Shown here: one piece after another, positions 48,401-56,561 of the stretch
Layout of the letters: each line of letters opens with the position of its first letter
How positions within the stretch are numbered: the first letter of the stretch is position 1
Assembly: GCA_029215795.1 (NCBI GenBank)
Contig: JARDYH010000007.1
Coordinates: 66,828,763 to 66,892,762 of the forward strand
Length of the DNA: 64,000 nucleotides
Source of the DNA: Anniella stebbinsi
Taxonomy: Eukaryota > Chordata > Lepidosauria > Squamata > Anniellidae
Direction: 5' to 3'
Translations under genes and position numbers: made by a program
The notes under the pieces: generated by a model
Database searches by the model: none
What the model was told of the DNA's origin: nothing
Seen by the model: only the letters and a program-made list of their open reading frames with translations

Positions 48401-51400
48401 TCAGAAGAAGAAGAAAGTGGGCAGGAGACAGAGGCGCCAGCCAGTAGCCTGTGAGAAACGCAGCGGCTCCTCTCCTCTGCAGCTGAAGAAGAAATGTGTG
48501 AATGGCTTTATCATGTTCTGCCGCCTGAACCGCAAGCACTTCATCCGGTGAGATTCAGAGGACCAAACTCTTTCAGAGTGACTAAATCCATCTTTTTGAT
48601 AGGTTTCCTCCAACACCAAAGTTTATTTGCATATGGCACAATAGCCTTTACAATCAATACATACACAACCTCCATGGGTCGCCCCAAACATAATCGAGGG
48701 TTGCCCCATCCTTCCACATTTCAATGCCAATTAAAAATACTCTATATGAACCACTATTTAAATAAAATTATCCCCATTGCAATCAACCCCTTCTTGCAAT
48801 AAAAAGTTTTGTCTGATCTTTTGTGCAGCTACAGCAAATTTTGCCACCTTTCTTGAAATTGCCATGTCATAGTCAGCCAGAAGTTTCAAAGTAAGGTCTC
48901 TATTTGATAAGCCCTCCCTTTTTTCCAGAATTTCTTTTAGAAAACGCACCCTGATACCTTGATACAATGGGCAATAGAGGAGGTAATGTACTAGGTCTTC
49001 AACCTCCTCTGCACCACAGATACATTTTCTTTGTGCATATGGGATCCCCTTGTATTTCCCCTCCAGGCATGCTGTCACTGTTGTTTGAAAACAGAGGGCC
49101 GTAAATGCTTTTCTCAGTCTTGGAAATGTTAACTCTCGCAAGTAGTATGAGCGATATTGCTCCCCTTTTACCAAGCTGTACCAGGGTGAGAACCGCTGTC
49201 GTTGACTTGCTTGGACATTACAAAACGTGTCTAGCTCATAAATTCTGTTTCTAATACTCACACTGTTTTGGCAGACCAATCCTTGAGATTCATTAAAATA
49301 GAAATGGGCCAATTCCAGGAAACTTTGTGCCCACCCTCCCTTCCTATGCTGTTCCTTAAAACAAACTAGGGAGACTATCTTCCTTCATGGTTCCTGGCCA
49401 TAGGGAAAATGAGGGGGAATATTTTAATAAGGAAATTTTAATAGACAAAGAGAGGTCGTGTTTAAAAGAAATTTCTCCATTGCTTCCACATTTGGAATTT
49501 TTAGCGGAGGAATTAGAGGTACAGGTGGCAAATTCAGTAGCGAGAGCTGAGAAGGGGGAGGGGGAGGATAAGAGGCGGAAGGGCAAACGGGGACAAAGTG
49601 TAAAGCGAAACATTACCAAAAAGGGTGGAAAAAAGAAAAAGAACCAAGGGGCAATCCCGGTGAAGGTTATGAGGAGCAGCAAGACAAATAGAGGAAAAGT
49701 TGGGAAGAAAGTTAAGGGACTGAATTATGCACCGCTATTCAAAATACTGGCGGACAAGCTAGAAGGAAATGGGAATAACAAAGAAATCTGTCAGAGAAAG
49801 GTCTTAGGGAAAAATGAAAAGAAGACTGGAGCACAAAAGAATATAGAAAATAATATATGTGTAGCTCAGTCTGAACACCTAAAGGTTGAAAATAGAACAA
49901 AGCAAGTAGATAACAAGACGACGGGTGGGCAAAAAATAGAGCAATATTCGCTAATTCTAATGAAGGAAAAATTAGTTTTCACAAATCTCCCCTATATTAG
50001 TGTATGGCAGCCATTTGCAAATAAAGCTAAATACCTCATATATGTGCTCCAGCAAGTGGGGCTGGAATGGATTAGACCGAGCGATGTAATACATAGAAGT
50101 ACATCGGGAAGCCATACAGGCACTAGTAACTTTTGCAGACAACACCATATTTCTGCACACTACACAGAAACCTTGATTTATTTTCAAAATGTAACAATAA
50201 TAATTAGCATGTGTATAGAATGGCAGAGTGTTCAAAGCTCTTCACTTACATTCACTCAGTAGCCCCTAAAACAGCCCTGCAAAGTAGACCGTTGCAGTTA
50301 GGCTGACCATATGAAAAGGAGGACAGGGCTCATGTAACTTTAACAGTTGCAGAGAAAAGGGAATTTCTGTCAGTGTCATTTTTATGCAGTTAGTACCTGG
50401 TCAAATTCCCTCTTCATCACAACAGTTAAAGTTGCAGGGGCCCTGCCTTCTTTTGTATATGGTCACTCTAGTATAGTACCTGCACCTTTAACTGTTGTGA
50501 TGAAGAAGGAATTTCACCAGGGACTAATTGCATACAAATGACACTGGCTGAAATTCCCTTTGCTCTACAACTGTTAAAAGTTACATGAGCCCTGTCCTCC
50601 TTTTCATATGGTCAGCCTAAACGCCATTGCTCTTATCCCCCACATTGCGGAGAGGAGGGTAAGAGTGGCCTACTTAAGGCCTCATAGCATGCTCAGGTAG
50701 AACTTACAATGCTTCCAAAAAGTGCTCTGGCTTGAACTTTGGTGAGTGTGTAATGGGAGGGTTCCAAAATTCAGGCCGGGGGCAGCCACTGAGGACACTT
50801 TTCTTTACCTCAATCACCTTCGCATCTGCTAAACATGCAACTCTTTATTGCACTTACAAAAGATTCCGCATCCACCCACCCTTGCAGTCATAGAATCATC
50901 AGAAATTTGTTTTAAAGCCCAAATTCTAGGACGATGTGCTTGTAGATCACAGGTTGTATGTGTTTCTCAGCACTCTGAATGTTGATTTACACATATAACT
51001 TAATTTACTTTCCCTTTCTCTGAAAATTGAGATTCTGATGATTTTATCAAAAAAATAAAATAAATGTAGCCAGGGAGCCGAAAAAAGTAACATCACAAGC
51101 TGTGCCTGGAGAGCTCAAGCCCGATGCTCAGGCAAACACAGGCTTAGACTAAGGTCCCCTCTACAAGGATTCGCTTTTGCGCCCGGTTAGGCGATTATGC
51201 GCATAATCGCTGAAGCGCATTTACACCTAATACCTCTGCACGAGAGGTGGCGAGAGGCGGCGAAGTGCATTAACGGATGACCAAAATGCGCTTTACAAGT
51301 AGTTAATGCGCATAAGCGCTTGTTCACATAGTCAAAATGCGCTTTAACGGCCGGAGCAAAATAAAACTCGCAATTTAACGCGCATTCGATAATGCACATA

Positions 51401-53206
51401 ATCGGAGAGATAACGCGCCTCTACGCCCGATTTGCGCTCCGTTCTTGTAGAGGTAAAAAAATTTAAGCGCCTTGAAAGAGCTTTAAACCTCTCTTGTAGA
51501 GGCAGCCAAAATGCAATCCAGTGCTTCCCTATTGTTAAAATTCTAGGTTCGTCTAAGGCTGGATATCATCTGCAAAAAAATCCTTGTATCCCTGGACTGA
51601 GAAGGTGTGTGTGGTGCGTGTCAGGGAGGTTAGGTTTCATTCAGTTTTGTGTTTGCTAGGCATTTTTAACTTTGGTCTCTATGGAGAGCTGAAAGCTGGC
51701 CTGGCAGGGGGTTACCACGGCAACTTGTTCTCTGGAAACCTTGAGGGGACATGGGGACATTGGCAGTGCCTCCTGTGCACGCTTCTCATGAGTTTAAATG
51801 ACCAAATTAGGTTTTTCTCTTGGCAGCGCTTGCCCAGGCATGGCCTCCACAGCTGCCACGAGAGAGCTGGCCCAGCTGTGGCGTCTGATGACGAAGCAGG
51901 AACGGAAGCCATATTGGTATGTCTCTGGCATTGGTCAAAGCAGGGGTTTTGGAATTAGGCTGTCCTTTGGATGACGCATAGGCCAGTTTCTAGGGCAGCC
52001 CAGCAGTGAAAGAAATACATAACTCACTGGTAGAGTATAGGCTTTACATGCAGAAGATCCTAGTGATCCACAGCATCTTAAATTAAAATGATCAGGGAGC
52101 AGGTGATGGGATGTACCTCTCTAGAGCTACTTCTCACCATAGTAGACAATACTGGGCTGGGTGGTTTAAGGGAGCTTTAGGGCCAGCATCAAAGGCAGGT
52201 ACGGTCGGGCACCTATGAAGCCCACTGACAAGAGCCCCCTGGACTTGCTCCTCCTTTTCATCACTGCAGCCTGCTTGTTGAACGGTGTTGGTGAGAAGGG
52301 GAGCCGTAGTTATCACTGCCTACTCGTTCACTGGCTCTCTGCCTGCCAAGGAAGCAAGTGGTAGCAATGATGGGAAAGAGCTTGAGAAGCAATAGCAGCT
52401 CATGACAACGGCAGCGACAAGATAGACTCACTGTGGGAGGGGAGCCATTGAGGATGACTTGCCCAAAGGGCCTCAGGATCCTGGAGATGGTACTGGGTAG
52501 CTTTTCACTGGATTTCTATGTACACCTCTGTATATCTCAGGGTACTATTTGTGTGGAGATGGATTTCTAGTACATTTCTAGCTCCCTGTGAAACTAACCA
52601 TGAAAGGAGATTCCATTGTCTCTACCCCTGTCTGGAGCCCCCGTTTGTGTAAAAATTTAATCTAGCATATGATAATTGCTTAAATGCTAGTTGTATACAT
52701 CCTTCAGGTATTACTCCCTCTATCACATATTAAGGCAAATAGTATTATTAGTAATGTATTCTATTTATATTGTGCCTTTCTTAAAATAGGCATTCATTAG
52801 CTAACAATAGAAGCCAAGTAAAGGTTCTCTATCGTCCCCTGTCACTTCATGGCAAGTTGCTAAGTGGATTTACTTTCTGTGTTAATTCACATGACCTTGC
52901 TTTATCACATCATTATCACATGGTGGCTTGGTTGTGTGTAGCATCTATTGCAGCCTGGCTGTTACAGATAGCTGTCAACTGGAAATAACTTGTTAAGTGA
53001 TAAGCTTTTCACATGCGTTCTTGTTGTCTTTTAGCATGAAAGCCCGGAGATTCAGCCGCCTGAACAATCGCATTGTGAGAGATGACTTCTCCAGCGGGGA
53101 GGAGGAGCCAAAGCCACCCAAGCCATTCCATCTGCTGCTCGCTGAGAAGTCTCTCTCTGGCACCCAGAATTTTGGTGATTTCTCTTTACTAGAACTTATC
53201 TCGTGA
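36483..53206 (+). CDS. MEIOSIN (bHLH-HMG meiosis initiator), 13 coding exons
   Basis: MEIOSIN is a germ-cell nuclear factor that works with STRA8 to switch on meiotic genes. Coding exons: 36483-36559, 37061-37151, 37372-37471, 38818-38949, 39848-40072, 41164-41234, 42355-42454, 42766-42909, 43466-43542, 45592-45711, 48297-48547, 51827-51916, 53035-53206. They sum to 1650 nt and stay in frame, giving 549 residues. Residues about 26-80 form the bHLH ([19 protein letters not shown], then [15 protein letters not shown]). Exon 4 is strongly basic ([17 protein letters not shown]), a likely nuclear signal. Exon 7 has an acidic EEEEEEG run. The HMG box runs from about residue 443 ([17 protein letters not shown]) through [17 protein letters not shown] to [13 protein letters not shown]. 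The first ATG sits directly after an acceptor (CCATTATAG|ATG), so a non-coding first exon is expected. The exon-4 donor GTTGGG is weak and exon 7 uses the second of two nearby AGs. The protein ends soon after the HMG box. The SIX neighbour matches the known locus. Confidence 0.9.
37061..37471 (+). other. bHLH-coding exon pair of MEIOSIN
   Basis: Exon 2 (37061-37151) encodes the basic region and helix 1; exon 3 (37372-37471) encodes helix 2. A 220-bp phase-0 intron falls exactly in the loop, after YKRLTK. Confidence 0.88.
38430..38740 (+). mobile_element. CR1/L3-like LINE 3' end fragment in MEIOSIN intron 3
   Basis: It reads GGAATTCACTACCACAAGAC, ATGGCCACCAATTTGGATAG, CAGCTGGTTGGCCACTG, and ends TTGATCCAGCATGGCTCTTATGTTCTTAAG, close to the complete 3' tail of the family. 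Confidence 0.75.
39332..39686 (-). mobile_element. 355-bp MITE, family A, copy 3, in MEIOSIN intron 4
   Basis: It is in the opposite orientation to copies 1 and 2. Ends GGCCTTCTCCACAC and TGTGGAGGGGGCC, with the target duplication TGA (39329-39331, 39687-39689). It is exactly 355 bp and retains most CpGs. It ends 161 bp before MEIOSIN exon 5. Confidence 0.92.
40204..40560 (-). mobile_element. 355-bp MITE, family A, copy 4 (older), in MEIOSIN intron 5
   Basis: It is diverged, with many CpG losses, ends GGCTGCCTCTACAC and TAGAGGGGGTT, 357 bp. The target duplication is CTA (40201-40203, 40561-40563). It has the same internal order of GCGC motifs as the young copies. Confidence 0.82.
41641..41930 (+). 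mobile_element. MITE family B relative, copy 3, in MEIOSIN intron 6
   Basis: Ends GGCAGCATTCAGACGACAC and TGTCGTCCGAATGCTGCC are inverted; target duplication AGA (41638-41640, 41931-41933). It is 290 bp and its inner sequence is largely different from copies 1 and 2 apart from the CGTCAGTTGT segment. It explains the 180-codon ORF that covers it. Confidence 0.85.
41970..42165 (-). mobile_element. tRNA-derived SINE (antisense) in MEIOSIN intron 6
   Basis: Antisense B box in GGGATCAAACCTGGGACC and antisense A box in CTCTACCATTGAGCCATGG; tail side reads GGAAATTGCTTTATACTAAA. Confidence 0.75.
42590..42667. repeat. Short palindromic repeat (CTACTCAGAAGTAAGTCCCA family), degenerate
   Basis: Reads CTCAGAATTAATTCCCACTAAG, then ends GTTTAGGATTGCAGCC; same family as 13646-13731. 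Confidence 0.5.
43725..44440 (-). pseudogene. Non-LTR retrotransposon 3' fragment, copy 1, in MEIOSIN intron 9
   Basis: The minus-strand frame 43886-44371 encodes the C-terminal end of a LINE polyprotein with a zinc-binding-like [22 protein letters not shown] second copy with about two thirds similar residues lies at 48620. The 3' end toward 43735 shares TTTGCATATGGCC...TTTACAAT with that copy. The element is 5'-truncated and dead. I could not assign the clade. Confidence 0.75.
44562..44750 (+). mobile_element. tRNA-derived SINE in MEIOSIN intron 9
   Basis: A-box-like GGTAGCTTAATGGTAGATCA, then CTTTTCATGCAGGAGACCCC, ending CCCTGTATAAGGTAGCTTGTG. Confidence 0.65.
45797..45900. repeat. Short palindromic repeat (CAAATGTTTTGGACTACAAC family) in MEIOSIN intron 10
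   Basis: Reads GGTGCCCTCCAAATGTTTTGG ACTACAACTC and then GGCCATGCTGACTGGGGATGATGGG, with a TTTATTATTATT piece between halves. Confidence 0.55.
45930..46255 (+). mobile_element. CR1/L3-like LINE 3' end fragment in MEIOSIN intron 10
   Basis: Reads CTACCACAAGATGCAGTGATGG, GATAGCTTTAAAGGTGGATT, CTTGTGGGCTTCCCAGGG and CTCATAATCTAGCAGTGCTC. Confidence 0.7.
46510..47030 (-). pseudogene. L2-like LINE ORF2 C-terminal fragment in MEIOSIN intron 10
   Basis: The minus-strand frame below 47030 encodes [32 protein letters not shown] and [16 protein letters not shown]...[13 protein letters not shown], the standard tail of L2-clade reverse transcriptase proteins. A 3' UTR and an (ATT)n tail at 46517-46538 follow. 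It is 5'-truncated, with a (GT)n tract at about 47020. Confidence 0.82.
47264..48065. mobile_element. Older TIR repeat (AGATCTACACTA) disrupted by a family D element
   Basis: Left segment 47264-47352 begins CTAGATCTACACTAAGCAGG; right segment 48021-48065 ends AGCAGTAGTGTAGATCCTGC. These ends are inverted copies, and the 668-bp family D element sits between them. Confidence 0.6.
47353..48020 (-). mobile_element. 668-bp TIR element, family D, copy 2, in MEIOSIN intron 10
   Basis: A perfect 14-bp inverted terminus: GGCTCCATCACACC at the left and GGTGTGATGGAGCC at the right. Subterminal parts match copies at 23280 and 57424 (for example CATCATGTGAGTACC versus CGTCATGTGAGTACC). The middle differs. 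A TG dinucleotide flanks both ends. A G run of about 15 lies at 47900. Confidence 0.8.
48615..49330 (-). pseudogene. Non-LTR retrotransposon 3' fragment, copy 2, in MEIOSIN intron 11
   Basis: The frame 48758-49312 encodes the same C-terminal domain as the copy at 43725, including [20 protein letters not shown]. It is longer at the N-terminal side and carries a few extra C-terminal residues. Confidence 0.75.
49345..50130 (+). pseudogene. Lysine-rich ORF, probably the inverted 5' part of the adjacent LINE
   Basis: A long open plus-strand frame (49387-50262) is lysine-rich in its first half ([18 protein letters not shown]) and ends in a more ordered [12 protein letters not shown]...[10 protein letters not shown] part. 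It abuts the minus-strand LINE fragment head to head. I recognise no host protein. The arrangement fits a twin-primed insertion in which the 5' half, perhaps ORF1, is inverted. It could instead be an unrelated older insertion. Confidence 0.45.
50301..50617 (+). mobile_element. TA-flanked long-TIR MITE, family C, copy 4, in MEIOSIN intron 11
   Basis: Ends GGCTGACCATATGAAAAGGA and TCCTTTTCATATGGTCAGCC, flanked by TA (50299-50300, 50618-50619). 317 bp, strong foldback, non-coding. Confidence 0.9.
51153..51507 (+). mobile_element. 355-bp MITE, family A, copy 5 (older), in MEIOSIN intron 11
   Basis: Ends GGTCCCCTCTACAAG and CTTGTAGAGGCAGCC; exactly 355 bp. Flanks TAA and AAA suggest a decayed target duplication. 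Its termini resemble those of copy 4 (CTCTAC rather than CTCCAC), defining an older subfamily. Confidence 0.87.
52005..52175 (+). mobile_element. tRNA-derived SINE, degenerate, in MEIOSIN intron 12
   Basis: CATAACTCACTGGTAGAGTA is A-box-like, followed by TTTACATGCAGAAGATCC and TAGTAGACAATACTGGGCTGG. Confidence 0.6.
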
Positions 53207-53898
53207 TTCTGGAATGGTAATGGCATATCCACCCACTGGAAAGATGGCCCCTTACTCTGGTCTGTTACTGATGGTTACAGACCTTCCGAATTGACGGGTC
53301 TGCAGTGTAGTGTATACTGTCCGTATTTGTAGCAACACACCAGGTAACAGAAACTCCATGGACCCCATGGGCTGGGGCATTGTAGAGCAGTAGCGTAGGG
53401 GTGAGGGAGGAGGCCATACACTCTTTGCTGCCACCTATAATGCATGAACCTTCCTATTTGCAAATATTCCCCACCACACTACCAGTGTATCGCCAGTTAC
53501 TATGCCTCTGGCTTCCAGAAGCTGGTTTCTGAGAAGGAAAAGCACACAGATGTGCTCCTTTCAATACTTCCAGTTTCCCCAGGAACCACCATGGGTATTA
53601 TGTTCTACCCACGGGAGCCCAAAGCTGGTCTCTGGTAGTCTTGGGCATAGTGAGAGGCGCTGTAATGGCAACATTGGCAAAGGAAGTCCATAGGTCTGCT
53701 TGATAGGGACCATGCTGAGCCACTTGAGTATTTACATGGGTCTTAACTTTTGATGTAGGGATGCTACTCCATTTGAAATGAGTGAATGTAATTTTGAAAA
53801 GGGAAGGATTTGTGTGGCTTTTAAAAAATAATTCCCCTTGTTTTTAACTATGACTTTTCCCAAAGAGATCTAGTGGGCTGGAAAACTAGGTGTCTGCT

Positions 53899-53901
<3 letters not shown>

Positions 53902-53942
<41 letters not shown>
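53902..53942. repeat. (AT)n microsatellite
   Basis: About 20 AT units. Confidence 0.95.
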
Positions 53943-53945
<3 letters not shown>

Positions 53946-54175
53946 AGTTGTATTTATTGCCAAAGCTTTTAGCTCTTCTTTCCCTTCACCAGGGCTTAGC
54001 TCGGGGAGTAGGTTTCATTACATCCAGCCCAGTTGGTTTAGTTACTGGTGCCTCAGCTCTGTGGGACATTTTGCTATGGCAGTTTTTGAGTCTCGCAATG
54101 GTCTCTCTCATGCCTTGGCAAATTCGATGCTTGTTACATAGTAAGTTGCTTCATGCGTTTCTTTGATTTTTCCTG

Positions 54176-54555
54176 GAGCAAATCAATGTGTTCAAAATTT
54201 GCTCTGGATAGGATTGTGTCCCCACTGACCCCTATACATAGACCTGTACATTAAAGTTCCTGAAAAAGGAATAGTTCTGTAGATTTGGCCTGTGGGAGTC
54301 AAGAGGTTTCAAATACTTACTTAATTCTGAGCTAAGAAGGGCGAATGTTTCACGCTGAGAAGGTAGAGCAAATCAATGTGTTCAAAATTTGCTCTGGATA
54401 GGATTGTGTCCCCACTGACTCCTATACATAGACCTGTACATTAAAGTTCCTGAAAAAGGAATAGTTCTGTAGATTTGGCCTGTGGGAGTCAAGAGGTTTC
54501 AAATACTTACTTAATTCTGAGCTAAGAAGGGCGAATGTTTCACGCTGAGAAGGTA
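54176..54555. repeat. 190-bp tandem duplication
   Basis: Two adjacent copies (54176-54365 and 54366-54555), both starting GAGCAAATCAATGTGTTC and ending GCTGAGAAGGTA. I saw one difference (GACCCC versus GACTCC). No gene is involved. Confidence 0.93.
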
Positions 54556-55109
54556 GAATATTAGGATTGTACTTCTGAATGCATAGATCAGGATCTCTCT
54601 CTACAACATTTCTGGTTGGCTTATATCCTGATTAGGGAGGAACTCCTCAGTCGCTCCTCTTAAACTGCCCCCATCTAGCCCCCTGCCATGTTAACAATCA
54701 GTTTGTGTTTCAAATTCTGTTACAGGCTTGAATTCGTTTTTTCCATTGTTGTATTTATCTATTTATTTATTGGTAGGGTTTTTTCCTCACCTCTATTTAT
54801 ATTTAAAATAAAAACTAGTGTTAAAATTAACTCTCAGTTTTGATACCTCTGTATGCCTCCTCCCCATGGTCTTTTAAGATCTGAACCCCAGTGGCTTTGA
54901 GTGTGCAAGGCAGATCTGCTCCCAGGGAGGAGCAAACGATTGATAGAGAAGGCATGATCTCTCAGAATATGTCTTGATCCGGCCCAGGAATCAGTGTTAA
55001 TTATGAGTGTGGCGAATGATAGAACAACCTCCTGTCTCTTTCAAAACAGTTATTCTTGGGCAATTTAAAGCATGCTGAAGATTTGCATCATAACCTGCTC
55101 CATCCACAG

Positions 55110-55473
55110 TGTTGTGCTTCAGTTTGAGAGATTAAGCAGAAAGGAGGAACAGCTGAGTCTGGGAGAGTTTGGGGAGTTACTGGGTTCAGGAAAGCATCAA
55201 AGAGTAGCCAGGGTACGGTCCAAGGCCAGGATATGTCCAGGCAAGATCAAGGAGCTGGTATGCAAGCTACAAAGATGAAGCACTACAAACAATAGTTGCT
55301 TCCAGTGTCGGTTCTGGCATGTCTTTTATGGGGATGGTGGTGATTGGGAATTGCTGTCAGCTGCATTGGCCTTCAGCTAGCTTTTATCTGTTCCCCTGAA
55401 GGGCCACTCCCCAAACACTCCCAGGCTCAGCTGTTCCTCCTTTCTGTTTAATCCCTCAAACTGAAGCACAACA
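55110..55473. mobile_element. 364-bp element with ~70-bp terminal inverted repeats and 5-bp target duplication
   Basis: Left arm begins TGTTGTGCTTCAGTTTGAGA and right arm ends CTCAAACTGAAGCACAACA; they pair over about 70 bp. The direct repeat CACAG flanks it (55105-55109, 55474-55478). No coding capacity and no second copy in the window. Confidence 0.82.
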
Positions 55474-55656
55474 CACAGTCTGCCTCATTGTTCCCTCTAA
55501 GCAGAGCTTTCTTTGTCTTACATTTATGGACCCCTGGGCTCTTATTTCTTATAGCTGCTCCTCATTCCAGTGGTGCAGAAAGCAGAACTTCCAACCAGTC
55601 CTTAGCCTTGGAACATGGCATTGTTACCCCTGACATTTATATAATGTTGTAGAGAA

Positions 55657-55735
55657 GCCTTCCCCAACCTGGTGCCTTTCAGATGTGTTGGACTACATCT
55701 CTCAGCGTCCTGAGCCAGCACATCACTAAATTATC
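55657..55735. repeat. Short repeat with CAGATGTGTTGGACTACATC core
   Basis: CCCCAACCTGGTGCCTTTCAG precedes the core; same family as 26253. Confidence 0.6.
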
Positions 55736-55878
55736 TCAGTCATCTTTAAAACAACCTTGCAGAGTTAGGATAGTATTACCCCAAGTTGCAAATGTAGGTC
55801 TGGGGCTGAGAGAACAGTGGTGTGACAAGTGAATTTATATCTGTATTAGGGACTTCCCGGTTCATATGTCATTCTCTT

Positions 55879-55968
55879 ATGGCACAGTTCTATGCATGTC
55901 TACTCAGAAATAAGTCCCATTGTGTTCAATGGGACTTACTTGTAGGGCAGTGTGTATAGGATTGCAGC
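55879..55968. repeat. Short palindromic repeat (CTACTCAGAAGTAAGTCCCA family)
   Basis: GCATGTCTACTCAGAAATAAG...CAATGGGACTTACTTGTAGG ends GTATAGGATTGCAGCC. The best-preserved copy in the window. Confidence 0.7.
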
Positions 55969-56069
55969 CTCCATCACTACACTCAAGAAACTCTCAATAA
56001 AGTGTCCCTGTGCACATACAGAATGTCTTTCCTTCATTACCTCCATACATCTAGTATTAGGAAGCAAAC

Positions 56070-56275
56070 CCTGATGGCTATGTGCTACCTTCAGTATCTG
56101 AGGCAGTAAGCCTGTTTACACCAGTTGCTGGGGAACATGGGTGGGAGGGTGCTGTTGCACCATGTCCTGCTTTGTTGGTCCCTGGCCGACAGCTGGTTGG
56201 CCACTTTGTGAACAGAGTGCTGGACTATATGGACCCTCGGTCTGATCCAGCATGGCACTTCTTATATTCTTAAGG
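56070..56275 (+). mobile_element. CR1/L3-like LINE 3' end fragment
   Basis: Reads GAGGCAGTAAGCCTG, GTTGCTGGGGAACATGGGTG, AGTGCTGGACTATATGGACC and TGATCCAGCATGGCACTTCTTATATTCTTAAG. Confidence 0.75.
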
Positions 56276-56513
56276 CACTCAGATTAGAGGAGTGGTTTCC
56301 AAGAAGGATGGAGTTTCAGTACTCCCCTTTGAAGTTAACCACAGTTGCCAGCCGAACCTTTTCAGATAGGGGGAACTGACACCTGCGCAGAGGTTTGCAA
56401 AGGAAAAAGCAAATGGCGAGTGAGATTCTTGTTACTTGGGTACAAGCGCCCCTGAAAATGGTTAATCTGCCCCTAGAATTATACAAGAGGACACTACCCT
56501 TTTCGGTTTTTCA

Positions 56514-56519
56514 TTTATT
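56514..56519 (-). terminator. Poly(A) signal downstream of the unexplained ORF
   Basis: AATAAA on the minus strand, about 43 bp past the stop codon at 56562-56564. Confidence 0.5.
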
Positions 56520-56561
56520 AGAAAATTGGCAATACAGATATAGCATAACTTGGCTGGTGGG

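Larger units (their letters stand above)
48486..53095 (+). other. HMG-box-coding segments of MEIOSIN (exons 11-13)
   Basis: The box is split over three exons by two phase-2 introns: 48486-48547, 51827-51916 and 53035-53095. Helix 1 is in exon 11, helix 2 in exon 12 and helix 3 in exon 13. Confidence 0.85.
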
